A stretch of 64,000 nucleotides of DNA from Rana temporaria (lineage: Eukaryota > Chordata > Amphibia > Anura > Ranidae): the NCBI RefSeq assembly GCF_905171775.1, contig NC_053495.1, positions 106,373,409-106,437,408 on the forward strand, read 5' to 3'. The notes below the pieces were generated by a model that worked only from the letters and a program-made list of their open reading frames with translations, did no database searches and was not told where the DNA came from. The translations under genes were made by a program, and so were the position numbers. Every line of letters starts with the position of its first letter. Positions within the stretch are counted from its first letter, which is position 1. Positions 1 to 10,547 of this stretch are shown here, one piece after another.

Positions 1-1737
1 CTTCTTTTACATTTAAACAAGTGCAATATTTTTTTTCCTTACTCTCTTGAGGTGGGGATGTGAACCTGTACCCAAACTTTTCTACCTATCTCCCCGTCCA
101 GATCCCCCAGACTAAACAAGAACTGTGTCTTAACCAGGAAACCCTCTAGCGAATACTAAGGCGAGGGGGGTTGCATCGTGAAAGCACCCACACCCAAAGG
201 CAATGGGTACCCCACGGGCTCCCCTCCGTCGCCGATATAGCCCTCTAAACCCATCTTGAAAGTAGCATTTGGACTGACATTTTTCTGCTACCCAAAAATC
301 AGGAAAATCTGCTCAACTTGAGGTATGGTATATTCCACATAGTTGTGTTCAGACCCACCCCCTGAGAGAGCAACCTTTGCATGGGGGTCTCACAGGCAAA
401 CTCCGACCCCAAAATGCCCCCAACTAAGGGGGCATAACAGGTCTCTGGATCTCACATAAAACATTCAACATATAGAACGACAGTGAACCATAAGTAAACT
501 TTATAATATTGCATTGAAAGGAGACTCATTTCGCACTAGCTCCTATAACTAACCCCGAAGGGTCTTTTCCATATAAGTGAACCCCTGTCAATATGCTTAC
601 AGTTAGATGGTCCCGGAGGACTCCAAAGGTCCCAAGTCCCCTGTGACAAGGTCAGGATCCAACTATCAGCACATCCTGTAGACGCAAATTTGCAAACTAG
701 GGATACCCCCTGAGCCTCCCCGACTCCGTCTGTGGTGGAGCCCCAGAGGCCACAGCAGGCACCCCCCCCAGCAACAATAAAACAAACTTGGCATACAGTA
801 AAAGAACCATAACCTGATCCCCACATCAATTACCTCCACCCCCACTTATCATACGCATACAAGCCCCATAAGCATAATCCGGACACAGTCACCACACACA
901 TTGGAGGGGGAGAGAGGGGGGGTTGGTTGGGAAGGGGATAAGGGGGAAGGGCAAGGATGGGGGAAGGGAAAAAAGAAGAAGAGAAGGAGGGAAAAGGAAA
1001 AAAGAAAGGAAAATAAAAAAAGGGGGGGGAAGCAGAGGGGAAGTGCAGAAGGGGAAGAGGAGAGGGGAAGGTGAAGGAAATTCAGAGAACTCTCGTATTA
1101 CACATCAAATACTGTAGTAAGGCATCAATTTATATACCCCATCCAGCGTATGAACTCGTGAGGGAAGTGTGCAATGGTCGCCCAGAGCTGGAAAATGTCC
1201 TCAGAATGACTGTATGGTACTACCAGGAGATAAGTCTGTCAAATACCATTCTCCCATGAAGCTTGTGTCTAATGCACATGGATAACAATATACTGCCGCC
1301 AGAAGGGGTCATGAGCACGGGAGGTGGTAGACTACCTCCCTGTTTTTGAGTTCCACTACCTGGAGAAAAAGGAGAACTGTGCAAAAATCATGACACCATA
1401 CGTACCAGATCTACTAGCCAGTACCCCAAAGCACGGGGTGAGTCCGTCATATTCTCCACGAGAGTCCCGCCTGCTCGCACAGGCGGCCGCTTATGTCCTT
1501 ACTATCAGGCTAATAAGATCACGAGTAAACGGGAGTCCAATATGAAGCAGGTCTGGGGTAGCCATGTGTTCAATTGGTGACCGGCAATGCCCAGGTGGAA
1601 ACATAGGGAGGGGGGGTACATGTCAGAAGATGGGATCAGCTTACCACAGCATGTATAGCGTTTCTAATTCTCTGTTCGTCATTGCACTGAAGGCGGCGAC
1701 ATCCGGGGGCTCTCTTCTATTTTTATGTCTCCTCGAA
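1..1737. other. No gene recognised; possibly LINE B spacer
   Basis: I see no protein domain on either strand. On the minus strand this stretch lies directly downstream of the LINE B ORF1 end (about 1738), so it could be the ORF1-ORF2 spacer of that element. No endonuclease start could be found on the minus strand to prove it. The short open frames here have no recognisable motifs. Confidence 0.4.
905..1073. repeat. Purine-rich low-complexity tract
   Basis: About 170 bases almost entirely of G and A on the plus strand (GGGA, GAAG, GGAAAA runs). It is open in one frame only because of its composition. It is a pyrimidine tract on the minus strand, the orientation of LINE B. Confidence 0.85.
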
Positions 1738-1994
1738 TTCTAGGCGGGGAAACATCAGAAGGTCTGCGTCGTCTTTGCCTGTTCCTCTGTGATCTCGGGG
1801 TGTCATCCATCCGGGTGGGAATCCAGGGTTCAGGCTGAAAGAACGTGCCATACTAGTCGGGAACGTTGGCAACAGGGATGCCCAATATGTCACAGAACTG
1901 TTGCAGGTCTGCAGGTGTTCTCAGTGAGGCCGTTCTGTTTCCAGCTGTTGCTTGAAGGCAAAATGGAAACTTCCATTTGTATATTATGTGCCTG
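1738..1994 (-). pseudogene. LINE B ORF1, C-terminal piece
   Basis: The minus strand encodes the C-terminal domain of an L1/Tx1-type ORF1 protein, the RNA-binding chaperone of the retrotransposition RNP. Recognisable features are a YKWKFPFCL motif and a tail with PADLQQFCDILGIP. The piece begins exactly at the TSD of LINE A; skipping LINE A plus one TSD copy makes the frame continuous with the ORF1 part at 7883-8675 (RHIIY followed by KWKFPF). The reading frame peters out near 1740. It is a dead fragment because LINE A splits it and there is a further in-frame stop and a frameshift in the other half. Confidence 0.8.
1980..1994. repeat. Target-site duplication of LINE A (left)
   Basis: The 15-bp sequence tatattatgtgcctg is present here and again, perfectly, at 7868-7882 right after the A-tail of LINE A. 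It marks the two edges of the insertion and shows that 1979 and 7883 were once 15 bases apart. Confidence 0.93.
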
Positions 1995-2164
1995 GGGGGC
2001 GTGGCCTGGAAGGGCATGTGAACAGTCGCGTTGCACGGAGCTCCCGCTAGTGATCCTGCACCGATCCTTTTCCCGACGCTAATAGAGCAAGGCGACCGAT
2101 CCACCGGCACCGCACGGCTACGCTGACCATACCGAGGGGTGTTTGAGCGATCACCGTGGCCCGG

Positions 2165-3302
2165 ATGACTCGCAAACCGGAGAAGGGAGCCGCGTCTGCA
2201 GCAGCCATGGACACTCAAGATGGCGCCGGGGCCTCTCTGATGCAGAAGGCAGCGCGTGGAGCCGATAAACACCCGGAGGCTGGAGGTAAGGCTCCTAAGG
2301 CACAGAGACCCCAGGGGAGAGACCCACCTAAGGACATGGTGTACTATACACAGAAATTGCAGGGCCCCACCAGCTCCCCGGTACCATCGCAACTCACGTG
2401 GGCGCAGAGAGTACAGGGCCAAAATGGCGACTCGACAATGGATGACACGCTGCCGCTCGAAAGCCCCCCTGACACTATGCAAGACCTATTTGGGGAGATG
2501 CAGGAGGATGCCCCGCAGCCTACACTCAGTGAAATCCTCAGAGCAGTACAGAAATGTACAACCTCGGTTACTGCATCAGTGGATGGCCTGAAGCTGCAAT
2601 TCGGGGAACTTACTGAGACAGTGTCCCTTATGCGCCACGACCTCCAGAAGATCAGGGAGAGGACCACAGCGGTTGAGGGCCGAATCAGCGACATGGAGGA
2701 CGCGCTTCCCCCCCCTGACCAGGGATGCCAGGGCCGCACTGCAACAGTCCGCGCAAGCCACCGCGAAAACGGACGACATTGAGAACCGCCTGAGACGGAA
2801 CAATGTCCGCATAGTGGGGCTCCCGGAGAAAGTGGAAGGTAGGGACCCCACATCGTTTGTTGAAACATGGCTCCAGGACATTTTTGGCAGGGAGGCCTTT
2901 ACTACGCTGTTTGCGGTGGAGAGAGCGCACCGCACGCCTCCTAGACCTCTTCCCCCTGGCAGCCCCCCTAGGTCAATGCTGGCCAGGCTTCTGAACTACC
3001 GTGACAGGGAAATTATCCTTCGGTTGGCCAGGGAGAGGGGCTCAATACACTACAATGGAGCACGGATATCGTTCTATCCAGACTTTTCGGCTGAAGTGCA
3101 ACGCAAAAGAGCCAAGTTCGCTGAGGTGAAAAAGCGCCTGCAAAAGATACCAGTTACCTATGCCATGATGTTCCCAGCCAAGCTGCGGGTTACGGTGAGG
3201 GGCCAGGCTACCTTCTTTGAATCCGCGGCGGAGGCCGCGCAGTGGCTTGACCACAATGAGCATGACCTGAGGAGACGCCGGGAGGATGACAGAGGAGATT
3301 GA
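2165..3302 (+). pseudogene. LINE A ORF1 protein, frameshifted
   Basis: L1-type ORF1 protein, about 380 residues, an RNA-binding trimeric chaperone that coats the element's RNA. The start is the first ATG after the 5' UTR (MTRKPEKG). The order is a basic, Ala/Gly/Pro-rich N-terminus, a coiled coil (LSEILRAVQ to ISDMEDAL), then an RRM-like core (ENRLRRNNVRIVGLPEKVEG) and a C-terminal domain with ARISFYPDFSAEVQRKR. The frame changes at a run of eight C at 2708-2715; both sides are otherwise open. The stop is TGA at 3300-3302. Confidence 0.88.
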
Positions 3303-3788
3303 GACCATGCATGCGTAAGACACGCTGAAGTGCTCGCCGCAGACCAGATAAGTTACCACCTGCAAGTCGGGATTTTACATGTTCTATGTTTTCTAACAGC
3401 GTTTATTGAGAGTTTCAGCAACTGAAAATTCACCTCCACTGGACTATATGCTACAGTGGGGGGCATGCACCCGCAAGAGACGCGGTGCCAGTAGTTCACC
3501 CCAGTTGGGGGATTCTGTTCCTTGGTGCCATGTTGGCACGCAACGTTTACTAGGTCCACACACGGGGGGGTGGTGGGAGGACTCCCCCTTTGCCTCGGCT
3601 GAGGCTGGTTTGTGGACCCTTTTGATCTATCCGTTATCACATGCTGTTACTCTTTTATTGCTCACTAAAGTACACCACTTGATGTTCGGTTCAATGCAGG
3701 ACATGGGTGAGTCGGGGGTGGGACCCGGTAAACCCAAGATGACCCCGGGGCCTAGGGCCTTGGACCTTGACTACCACTTGATTCCGCC
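3303..3788 (+). other. LINE A spacer between ORF1 and ORF2
   Basis: About 490 bases between the two reading frames of LINE A. It holds no recognisable protein domain and is taken as the inter-ORF region from which ORF2 is translated. Confidence 0.75.
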
Positions 3789-6700
3789 ATGGCCACCACC
3801 TCGATAGTGACTTGGAATGTGCGAGGGGTGCACGATCCGTTGAAGCGCACCATGATTCGTGCGGGCCTTAAAAAACACCTTCCGGCCATCGTGGGGCTGC
3901 AGGAGACTCACCTCACACGGGACACAATTGGGTGTCTGGGATTTCCCTGGGTGGGCAAGGCGTACCACTCCACTCACACCACGTATTCGCGGGGGGTGAG
4001 TGTGTTGGTGCACAGTTCATTGGCCTACCAAGAAATAGATGCTGCAATTGATGGTTTGGGTAGATATGTATTTCTATATTGTAAGATATTTACGGTGACT
4101 GTGGTACTAGCCTTTGTATATATTCCCCCCCCTTCTCGAGAGAGGTGCTACAGCTTCTTTTATCTTATCTGGAAAACAAGCCAGAGGTCCCAGTTCTGAT
4201 TATGGGAGACTTCAATGCATGCATGGACCCCGTAGTAGATAGGCACCCCCCAACTCAGGTACCTCCGGGAGGCCGGGGAACAATACTAAGCAGGCTGTTG
4301 AGTGAGGTGGGGTGGTTAGACATATGGAGGGCCAGAAATCCAGCGACCAAACAGTTCTCCTGTTTCTCTAAAACTCATGGGTCCCTGTCCCGTATCGATC
4401 TGTGTGTGGGGTCTCCTCAGGCTCTCCATATGATCCCTAGGGTGGAGTATTTTCCTAGGGGGGTATCAGACCACTCTCCACTGGTGGCACATATGGTCAC
4501 CCGACCGGTGTCCTCACTGCCTAGAGCCCCGTGGAAACTCAACGCCTTCTGGCTGAAACTCTTTACATCACATGAGCAGGTTGCCCGGCGGATAGAGCAG
4601 TATTTTGTGGAGAATTGGGGTGGGGAGGACCGCGCCCTGGGTTGGGACGCTTTTAAGGCGACCCTACGGGGCACATTTATTGAGGAAATTGCATCCATAA
4701 AACGCAACTCGTCTGCTCTTTTGGAGCAAGTCGAGGACCAGGTAAAGCATTTGGAACTGACCTATGTAGTAGACCCTACTGAATCCGCGAGGGAGGCATG
4801 GACGTCGGCCCAGGACTCCCTGGACCGGCTGAGATCCTCCGCAGTGGAGCGCAAGCGCTTTTTCACCCAGCAGGCCTATTACGAGGAGGGGGAAAAGACG
4901 GGTCGCTGGCTGGCTAGAATTGCCCGTTCGCAACAGTCGTCCCCCGCCATAGGAGCGATCCGGGGTGCTGGGGGACGGCTGGTGAACGAACCGGAGCTCA
5001 TCCTGTCAGAGTTAGCTACTTTCTATTCAGACCTATACAAATCGAGAGATGGGTTTACTGACGGGGAGCTGCAGGGTTACATTAACACTGTGGCTCTCCC
5101 GGTCCTAAGTGACGCGGCGAGGGCTGAGCTGGAGAAGCCGCTTACCCTGGAAGAACTCCGGGAGGCGGTGGCCTCCTTCCCTACATGTAAGGCGCCAGGG
5201 GATGATGGTATACCCATGGAGGTGTACACTCAGTATGGGGAGGTGATGTTGCCTAAGCTACTTGAGGTGTTCAACTTCTCGTTTGATTCGGGGAACTTGC
5301 CCCCCTCAATGACGAGGGCAAACATTATTCTACTACTCAAGGCGGGCAAAGACCCACTGGATCCTGGGTCATATAGGCCCATCTCTCTCCTGCAAAGCGA
5401 CGTGAAAATACTGGCGAAAATTCTGGCCATGCGGGTGAACAAATTCATTCTGTCTATTATACATAATGACCAGGCGGGGTTTATGCCCGGAAAGTCAACT
5501 GCGACGAACCTTCGGCAGCTCTATTTGAACATGTAGACTCCCTCAGACTCCGTCGGCAATAGGGCACTGTTGTCGCTAGATGCCAACAAGGCCTTCGACA
5601 GTGTCGGCTGGCGGTACCTCTGGGCGGTGTTATCTAAATTTGGCTTCGGCCCTAGATTCCTGAGGTGGGTGAGACTGTTGTACGCCACACCAAAGGCGGC
5701 AATACGAATGGCGGATAGGATGTCCCATGCTTTCGCTCTGGGCAGGGGGACCAGGCAGGGTTGTCCCCTGTCCCCCCTGCTCTTTGCCTTGGCCATCGAG
5801 CCCCTTGCGGCCCTGGTGAGGGACTGCGAGGCGGTCCGGGGGTTTCGATACGGAGACATGCATGAAAAAATCATGCTATATGCAGACGATATGCTCTTCT
5901 GTCTGGAGGATGCAGAGGGATCCCTGCGACAAGTTATGTCCATCCTTACGGACTTTGGCCGGTTCTCGGGGCTGACCATTAACTGGACAAAATCGGCCCT
6001 GATGTTCCTTGATGGGGGGTTGGCGCCCGGAAGTAGCTTGCTCTGCTCTGTCCCTGTAGTGCCCTCCTTTAAATACTTGGGAGTATGGATATCCCCAACA
6101 ATAACAGATTATTGCAAACTTAATGTATACCCTTTGCTGTCCAATTTTCGGGACAAGATCCAAATCTGGAACAAATTGAAAATGTCCCTAGCGGGTAAAA
6201 CGAACCTAATAAAAATGATACTGATGCCACAACTGCTATACTTTCTTCACAATACGCCCATAGTCATTACCCTTAAAATATTTCGAGTAGTCAATTCCCT
6301 CTTTAGACAATTGTTGTGGCACACCAAAACCCCTAGGATAAAGTTGGAACAACTGCAGCGCCCGAAGGAGGGAGGGGGCCTAGCTTTACCAAATCCCTGG
6401 TTGTATTACCTAGCAGCACAGCTTCAGCATCTAATAGGGGTGTTGGGGCCATCACCCGGATCCTCTGCGGCCAGGCTTATGCTGCGGGGCTCGGGGGTGG
6501 CCACGATACCTGAGGGGTTGGAGGCTCGTAGATTTCAGAAACCTAACAAGCGTATGCCCACATTTGCCTTGGTCCAGAAGATCTGGAATAAGGTTCGACA
6601 GCTTCAAAACGTGGAGGGGTTCACCGAATTCAGCCCCCTGTGGGAGAATGATTCCTATGGGGAGCTGGCTAAGCTCGACCAGGGTCGTAGGTGGGGGACG

Positions 6701-7582
6701 TTGGGGGTTACTCACCTTAGACATGTCTTCAGAGGAGGGGCGCTGCTTCCTTTTAGTGAGCTTAATGCCAGATTCAATTTACCAAACAACATGCAATTTT
6801 ACTACATGCAACTGCAGCATGCAATAAGGGCGCAGGGAGCGGATGTGGATTGGGCGCTGTCCCCCACGCCGATCTTCCGAGTGGTGAGCTCTGCACGGGA
6901 CACTAAGGGCATGATCTCACAGTGCTACAACATGCTCCTGACTTCGTTTCTAGGGGGGCACCCCATGAGAATTGCGGAGCAATGGGAGACGGACCTGGGG
7001 CCCATTGAGGGAGAAAGGTGGGAGGAAGCATTGCTGGCCGTAAACGTATGCTCGCTAAACGTTTCACAAAGGGTCTCTCAACTTTATATCCTGCTAAGGG
7101 TTCACTTCACACCAGCTAGACTTTTTAAAATGGGCAGGGCTCCAGATCCACTCTGTGGACGCTGCAGGGCGGCACAGGGGGACTTGATCCACCTACTCTG
7201 GCGGTGCCCCAAGCTCCATAGGTATTGGACGGAGGTCCTGGCTACGCTGAATTCGGTGTTCCAGACCAGCGTTCCATTGGACCCACTGTGCTGCCTGCTC
7301 GGCATTCTTGAGGGGGCAATAACGGAGGAGACCGTCAGAGTAGCAGTGGCTAGGGCACTGTTTCAGGCAAGAAAGCTCATTCTCATACAGTGGAAGTCGA
7401 GGGAGCCTCCCTCGTCCAAGACATGGGTGCAACACATGGGTAGGACACTCCGGATGGAAAAATACATCTACCAACACAGAGGGAATGCAGGGAAGTTCTT
7501 CAAACTATGGGATCCATGGCTCGAGACACCGGGACTAAGCCCCCTGGAGCTAGTGCAAGAAAGGCTATTAGGAGGATTGTAG
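3789..7582 (+). pseudogene. LINE A ORF2: endonuclease-reverse transcriptase
   Basis: The element's enzyme, which nicks target DNA and reverse-transcribes the LINE RNA on the nicked end. Start MATTSIVTWNVRG; the APE-type endonuclease follows (WNVRG, LQETHL, GDFNA, SDHSPL near 4470). The reverse transcriptase includes APGDDGIPMEVY, YRPISLL, LSLDANKAFDSVGW, GTRQGCPLSPLLFALAIEP and the catalytic YADD at 5879-5890. A C-terminal zinc motif, CGRCRAAQGDLIHLLWRC, lies near 7153-7206. About 1,264 codons, a normal length. Two breaks: a frameshift at the C8 run 4125-4132 and an in-frame TAG at 5534-5536, which looks like a C-to-T change of a Gln codon. Confidence 0.93.
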
Positions 7583-7867
7583 GGGGGGAGAGGGCAGACT
7601 GGGTCACCTTTTTGGTCACTGAGTATGGTATAGATCGGAGGGAGTGCGAAGGGCGGACTGGGAAGAGAGGTATGCAAGACAGGTCTAATGGGAAGAAATG
7701 GTGTAATATGTATGTGAATAGATGTCACGCTATACTGCTGTTATCGGAAATATATGCCTGTACAGTATTGATGATGCAATCCACGGTGTACAATGTCAGC
7801 ATATGGTTTCAGTTTTCTTGATTGTCTGTTATGTGAGCAATAAAAACCTTTTTGATTAAAAAAAAAA

Positions 7868-7882
7868 TATATTATGTGCCTG
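7868..7882. repeat. Target-site duplication of LINE A (right)
   Basis: Perfect repeat of 1980-1994, directly after the A-tail of LINE A. Confidence 0.93.
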
Positions 7883-8675
7883 TCACGCAAAGATTGTAGC
7901 AAGGGGCGCAGGTCTCTTCTATGCTGCAGTGTGATGGCTGACAAGGCTTAGAACAGTTGTATGCGAGTCCCCTCATATTCTAAGTTTGCCTGATTGCGTT
8001 CTAAGCGTAGTATGTCCTCTTTTTGAACAAAGTTCACCAAGCAGCATACTATATCTCTGGGTGGGTCTGTGTCTCTGCCTTTGGGCCGAAGCGCCCTGTG
8101 ACAACTCTCCATCTCTACTGGGGCATCATGCGGTATGCCCAGCAGAGTATTAAATATGGCCCATACCACTTGTTGCAGGCGTTGGGGTCCCTCCACAGAT
8201 TCCGGGATCCCTGGACACGCAGGTCCCGCCTGCGTCCTCTATTATCTAAGTCCTCGAGGTGCCTGTGCATTTCCATGAGGGGGTGAGCATGGGAGTTGGA
8301 GGCCCTCTGTACTTGTTGTATGGCTGCCCCATGTGTCATGGCGGCCGACTCCACGTGTTCCACTCGGGTTGCGATCGTTCTAATCTTTCCCTTTAGGTCG
8401 GCGATCGCTGTAAAAATGGCGGTCTTAATATCCAGGGCCACCTGCTGTAAGTCAGCCATGCATAGAGGGCGCGGTGCGTGTGGGGGAGCTATACTTTGCG
8501 GTAGTCCTGAGGAGGCGGTAGAGGAGGATGGGGGTAGCTCCATACTCAAGTCCGCGGCTTGAGATGCGGCCTGCGTGTCCGATGAGATCGTGCGGAACAT
8601 CGCCGGGATGGTCTTGCTGAGCTGCGTGGAGAAATCCATCTGCAATCGGGCGGTTGTCTGGTTCCTACCTGCCAT
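7883..8675 (-). pseudogene. LINE B ORF1, N-terminal and middle part
   Basis: Minus-strand L1/Tx1-type ORF1 starting MAGRNQTTARLQMDFSTQLSK at 8675. It has a Ser/Pro-rich linker, a coiled coil (IATRVEHVESAAMTHGAA), the RRM start (LEDLDNRGRRRDLRVQG), then after a frameshift near 8150 the RALRPKGRDTDPPRDIVCC region. It carries an in-frame stop after GTRIQLF (near 7948) and then runs into the LINE A target site. The rest of the protein is at 1738-1994. The gene is therefore split, frameshifted and stopped. Confidence 0.85.
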
Positions 8676-8780
8676 CGTGGTAGCTTAGAACTGAGGGTTT
8701 CAGCGGATTATTAGCAAGTCTGAGGGTCTGGACAGCGGAGCTCTCCTACTATGCTGCCATCACGCTCTGGTGGCCACACC
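8676..8780 (-). other. LINE B 5' UTR (inverted)
   Basis: Read on the minus strand it begins near 8780 with a G-run followed by TGTGGCCACCAG, resembling the G-rich GTGGCC start of LINE A, and leads to the ORF1 start at 8675. It abuts a plus-strand LINE 3' end at about 8781. Confidence 0.65.
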
Positions 8781-8991
8781 CCCCCTTTTCCTCTTCTAAT
8801 GACCACTGTTTATTGTTGATTGTTTTGTATTGCATATTTGCTATGCTATATCGCACCTGCTGTCCATGAATGTATTTGTACCTGCTCTTATGCCTTCCAT
8901 TGTATACTCCTAATTGAACTCAGTTTTGTATCTGATTGTACTTGATTGTTTGTTGAATACTCAATAAAATTGTTTTAAAAAAAAAAAAAAA
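8781..8991 (+). mobile_element. LINE B 3' UTR and A-tail, opposite orientation
   Basis: A plus-strand LINE 3' end: T/G-rich 3' UTR, AATAAAA near 8962 and an A15 tail (8977-8991). It is joined head-on to the 5' end of the antisense ORF1 segment. This order (antisense 5' segment, then sense 3' segment with A-tail) is the arrangement known for twin-primed, 5'-inverted L1 insertions. The matching left TSD was not found in the window, so the inverted part may extend beyond base 1. Confidence 0.7.
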
Positions 8992-9075
8992 TATTATTGG
9001 CAAGGTCTTGGATAAACTAATCACTAGTTGTAGATCCCATATTTTCCCCTTGACATTTACAAATGGATACACAAA

Positions 9076-9786
9076 GGGCCAGATCCACAGCCAGCGGGCT
9101 TAACTTAAATCTTCCTATTTAAGTTACACCGCCGCAAAATCTCTACCTAAGTGCCCGATCCACAAAGCACTTGCCTAGAAATTTTCGGCTGTGTAACTTA
9201 AATCTGTCCGGCGCAAGGTGTGACCAATCTAATGGGGCGAGTCCCATTTAAATTAGGCGCGCTCCCGCGCCGGACGTACTGCGCATGCTCCCAATACGAT
9301 TTTCCCGACGTGCTTTGCGCGAAATTACGTTACGCCGAGTTTTGTGAATCGCGCCAGGTAAAAAAAGTTGCGTCGGGAAAAAAAAGAGATGCGGCTGGAA
9401 AAAAAAAAATTTAAAAAAAAATGTGACAGCGTCGCGGGAAAGAAGGGTCTACTTTTACATGGTGTACTAACTTTACACTTTGTAAAAGTAGCCCTAATTT
9501 TGCGTTTGCAAACTAACAACTTATGGAGACTTCACGAAGGGAAACCGCTTCGTGGATCTCCGTAAGTGCTAATGTGCATACCCGACGCGGAATTTCGATG
9601 AGAAATGCCCCCAGCGGCGGCCGAGGTACTGCATCCTAAGATTCGACAGTGTAAAACTATTACACCTGCCGGATCTTAGGAATATCTATGCGTAACTGAT
9701 TCTGTGAATCAGTTGCATAGATAGAAACAGGGATACGACGGCGTATCAGTAGATACGCCGGCGTATCCCTTTTGTGGATCTGGCCC
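9076..9786. mobile_element. Harbinger-type MITE (GGGCCAGATCCAC ends)
   Basis: A 711-bp non-autonomous DNA transposon. The left end is gggccagatccac and the right end is its complement gtggatctggccc. Both are flanked by aaa (9073-9075 and 9787-9789), a 3-bp TSD typical of PIF/Harbinger. It has many internal short inverted repeats (for example near 9690-9720) and no real coding region. The same end sequence occurs at 42496, 34722 and, with changes, 60125. Confidence 0.82.
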
Positions 9787-10402
9787 AAAATCACTACACA
9801 TATAGGAAGCTTTATGATAAAGGAAGGGCATAGTGCAGTGACCAACAGAAAACAAACGGATACCAGTTTTTAAATAGTTGCTATTGTTTACCAGTTTTTG
9901 AACATGCTCATTGCTCTTTAAAGGCTGGAAACATGCTGGTGTGATGCTGTAATGCATTTTAGCACAATGCAAGAGAAAATTGAGTACTGTCCATGTTTTT
10001 TTTTTTCTTTTGCACTAACATAGCTTGTCCTGAAATGTTTTACAGACAGTACTCAATTTTCTCTGTCACAATTGCACTAATACAACTACAGCCACCTCAA
10101 GTATCACAATGCAAGGTAATGCACAATCTTAGTGTAATGGATTGTCATGTTCTTCATTTATAACTGTCACACCAACAAGCCTTGCAAGTGCATCTATTTT
10201 CAGTGCGCCGCAAAGGACATGTTCATCCTTATCCTGAAAATGCATAATCTCAAAATATATGTAAAAGTCTCAATTAAATTTTTTTCATACTCTGTACTAA
10301 AATTTCTTTTACGGGAAAAATGGAAATAAACTATTCAAATGATCACAAAAGCTTTGTGTCAGTTTCTCTCTCTTAGTTTTTGTGTCATATTTGGCAAATC
10401 CA
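9787..10402. other. No gene; unique-looking DNA with one inverted repeat
   Basis: AT-rich sequence with no recognisable gene. The one structured element is a 20-bp perfect inverted repeat, arms 9972-9991 and 10045-10064, with a 53-base spacer. Confidence 0.6.
9972..10064. repeat. Perfect 20-bp inverted repeat
   Basis: Arm 9972-9991 (agagaaaattgagtactgtc) is the exact complement of 10045-10064. The spacer is T-rich. It could be the ends of a tiny MITE; no TSD could be assigned. Confidence 0.8.
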
Positions 10403-10417
10403 CAGTCACACATGTAT
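10403..10417. repeat. Target-site duplication of PLE-1 (left)
   Basis: The sequence cagtcacacatgtat occurs here and at 14963-14977, immediately outside the two ends of the palindromic element. Confidence 0.9.
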
Positions 10418-10547
10418 AAAACAAGGGGGGAACTAATGCGCAAACCAGCCTAACCCGGGAAAAAATATATATAATGGTACAAATAAATTAAAAGTTACAA
10501 TCAAGCAGCAGCCACAACTAATAGTGCTCAAGCACTGACAGCATATG

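Larger units (their letters stand above)
1995..7867 (+). mobile_element. LINE A, full-length L1/Tx1-type retrotransposon
   Basis: A 5.9-kb non-LTR retrotransposon with a 5' UTR starting GGGGGCGTGGCC, ORF1, a spacer of about 490 bases, ORF2 and a short 3' UTR with AATAAA (about 7839) and an A-tail. It is flanked by a perfect 15-bp TSD and inserted antisense into ORF1 of LINE B. Its coding regions are broken only by two C-homopolymer frameshifts and one TAG codon, so it looks young. Placement in the L1/Tx1 group rests on an APE-type endonuclease, the RT and the C-terminal CCHC motif. Confidence 0.92.

Noticed and set aside
923..1117. Open frame rich in Lys, Arg, Gly and Glu
   Set aside because: Produced by a purine-only tract; no start context or homology.
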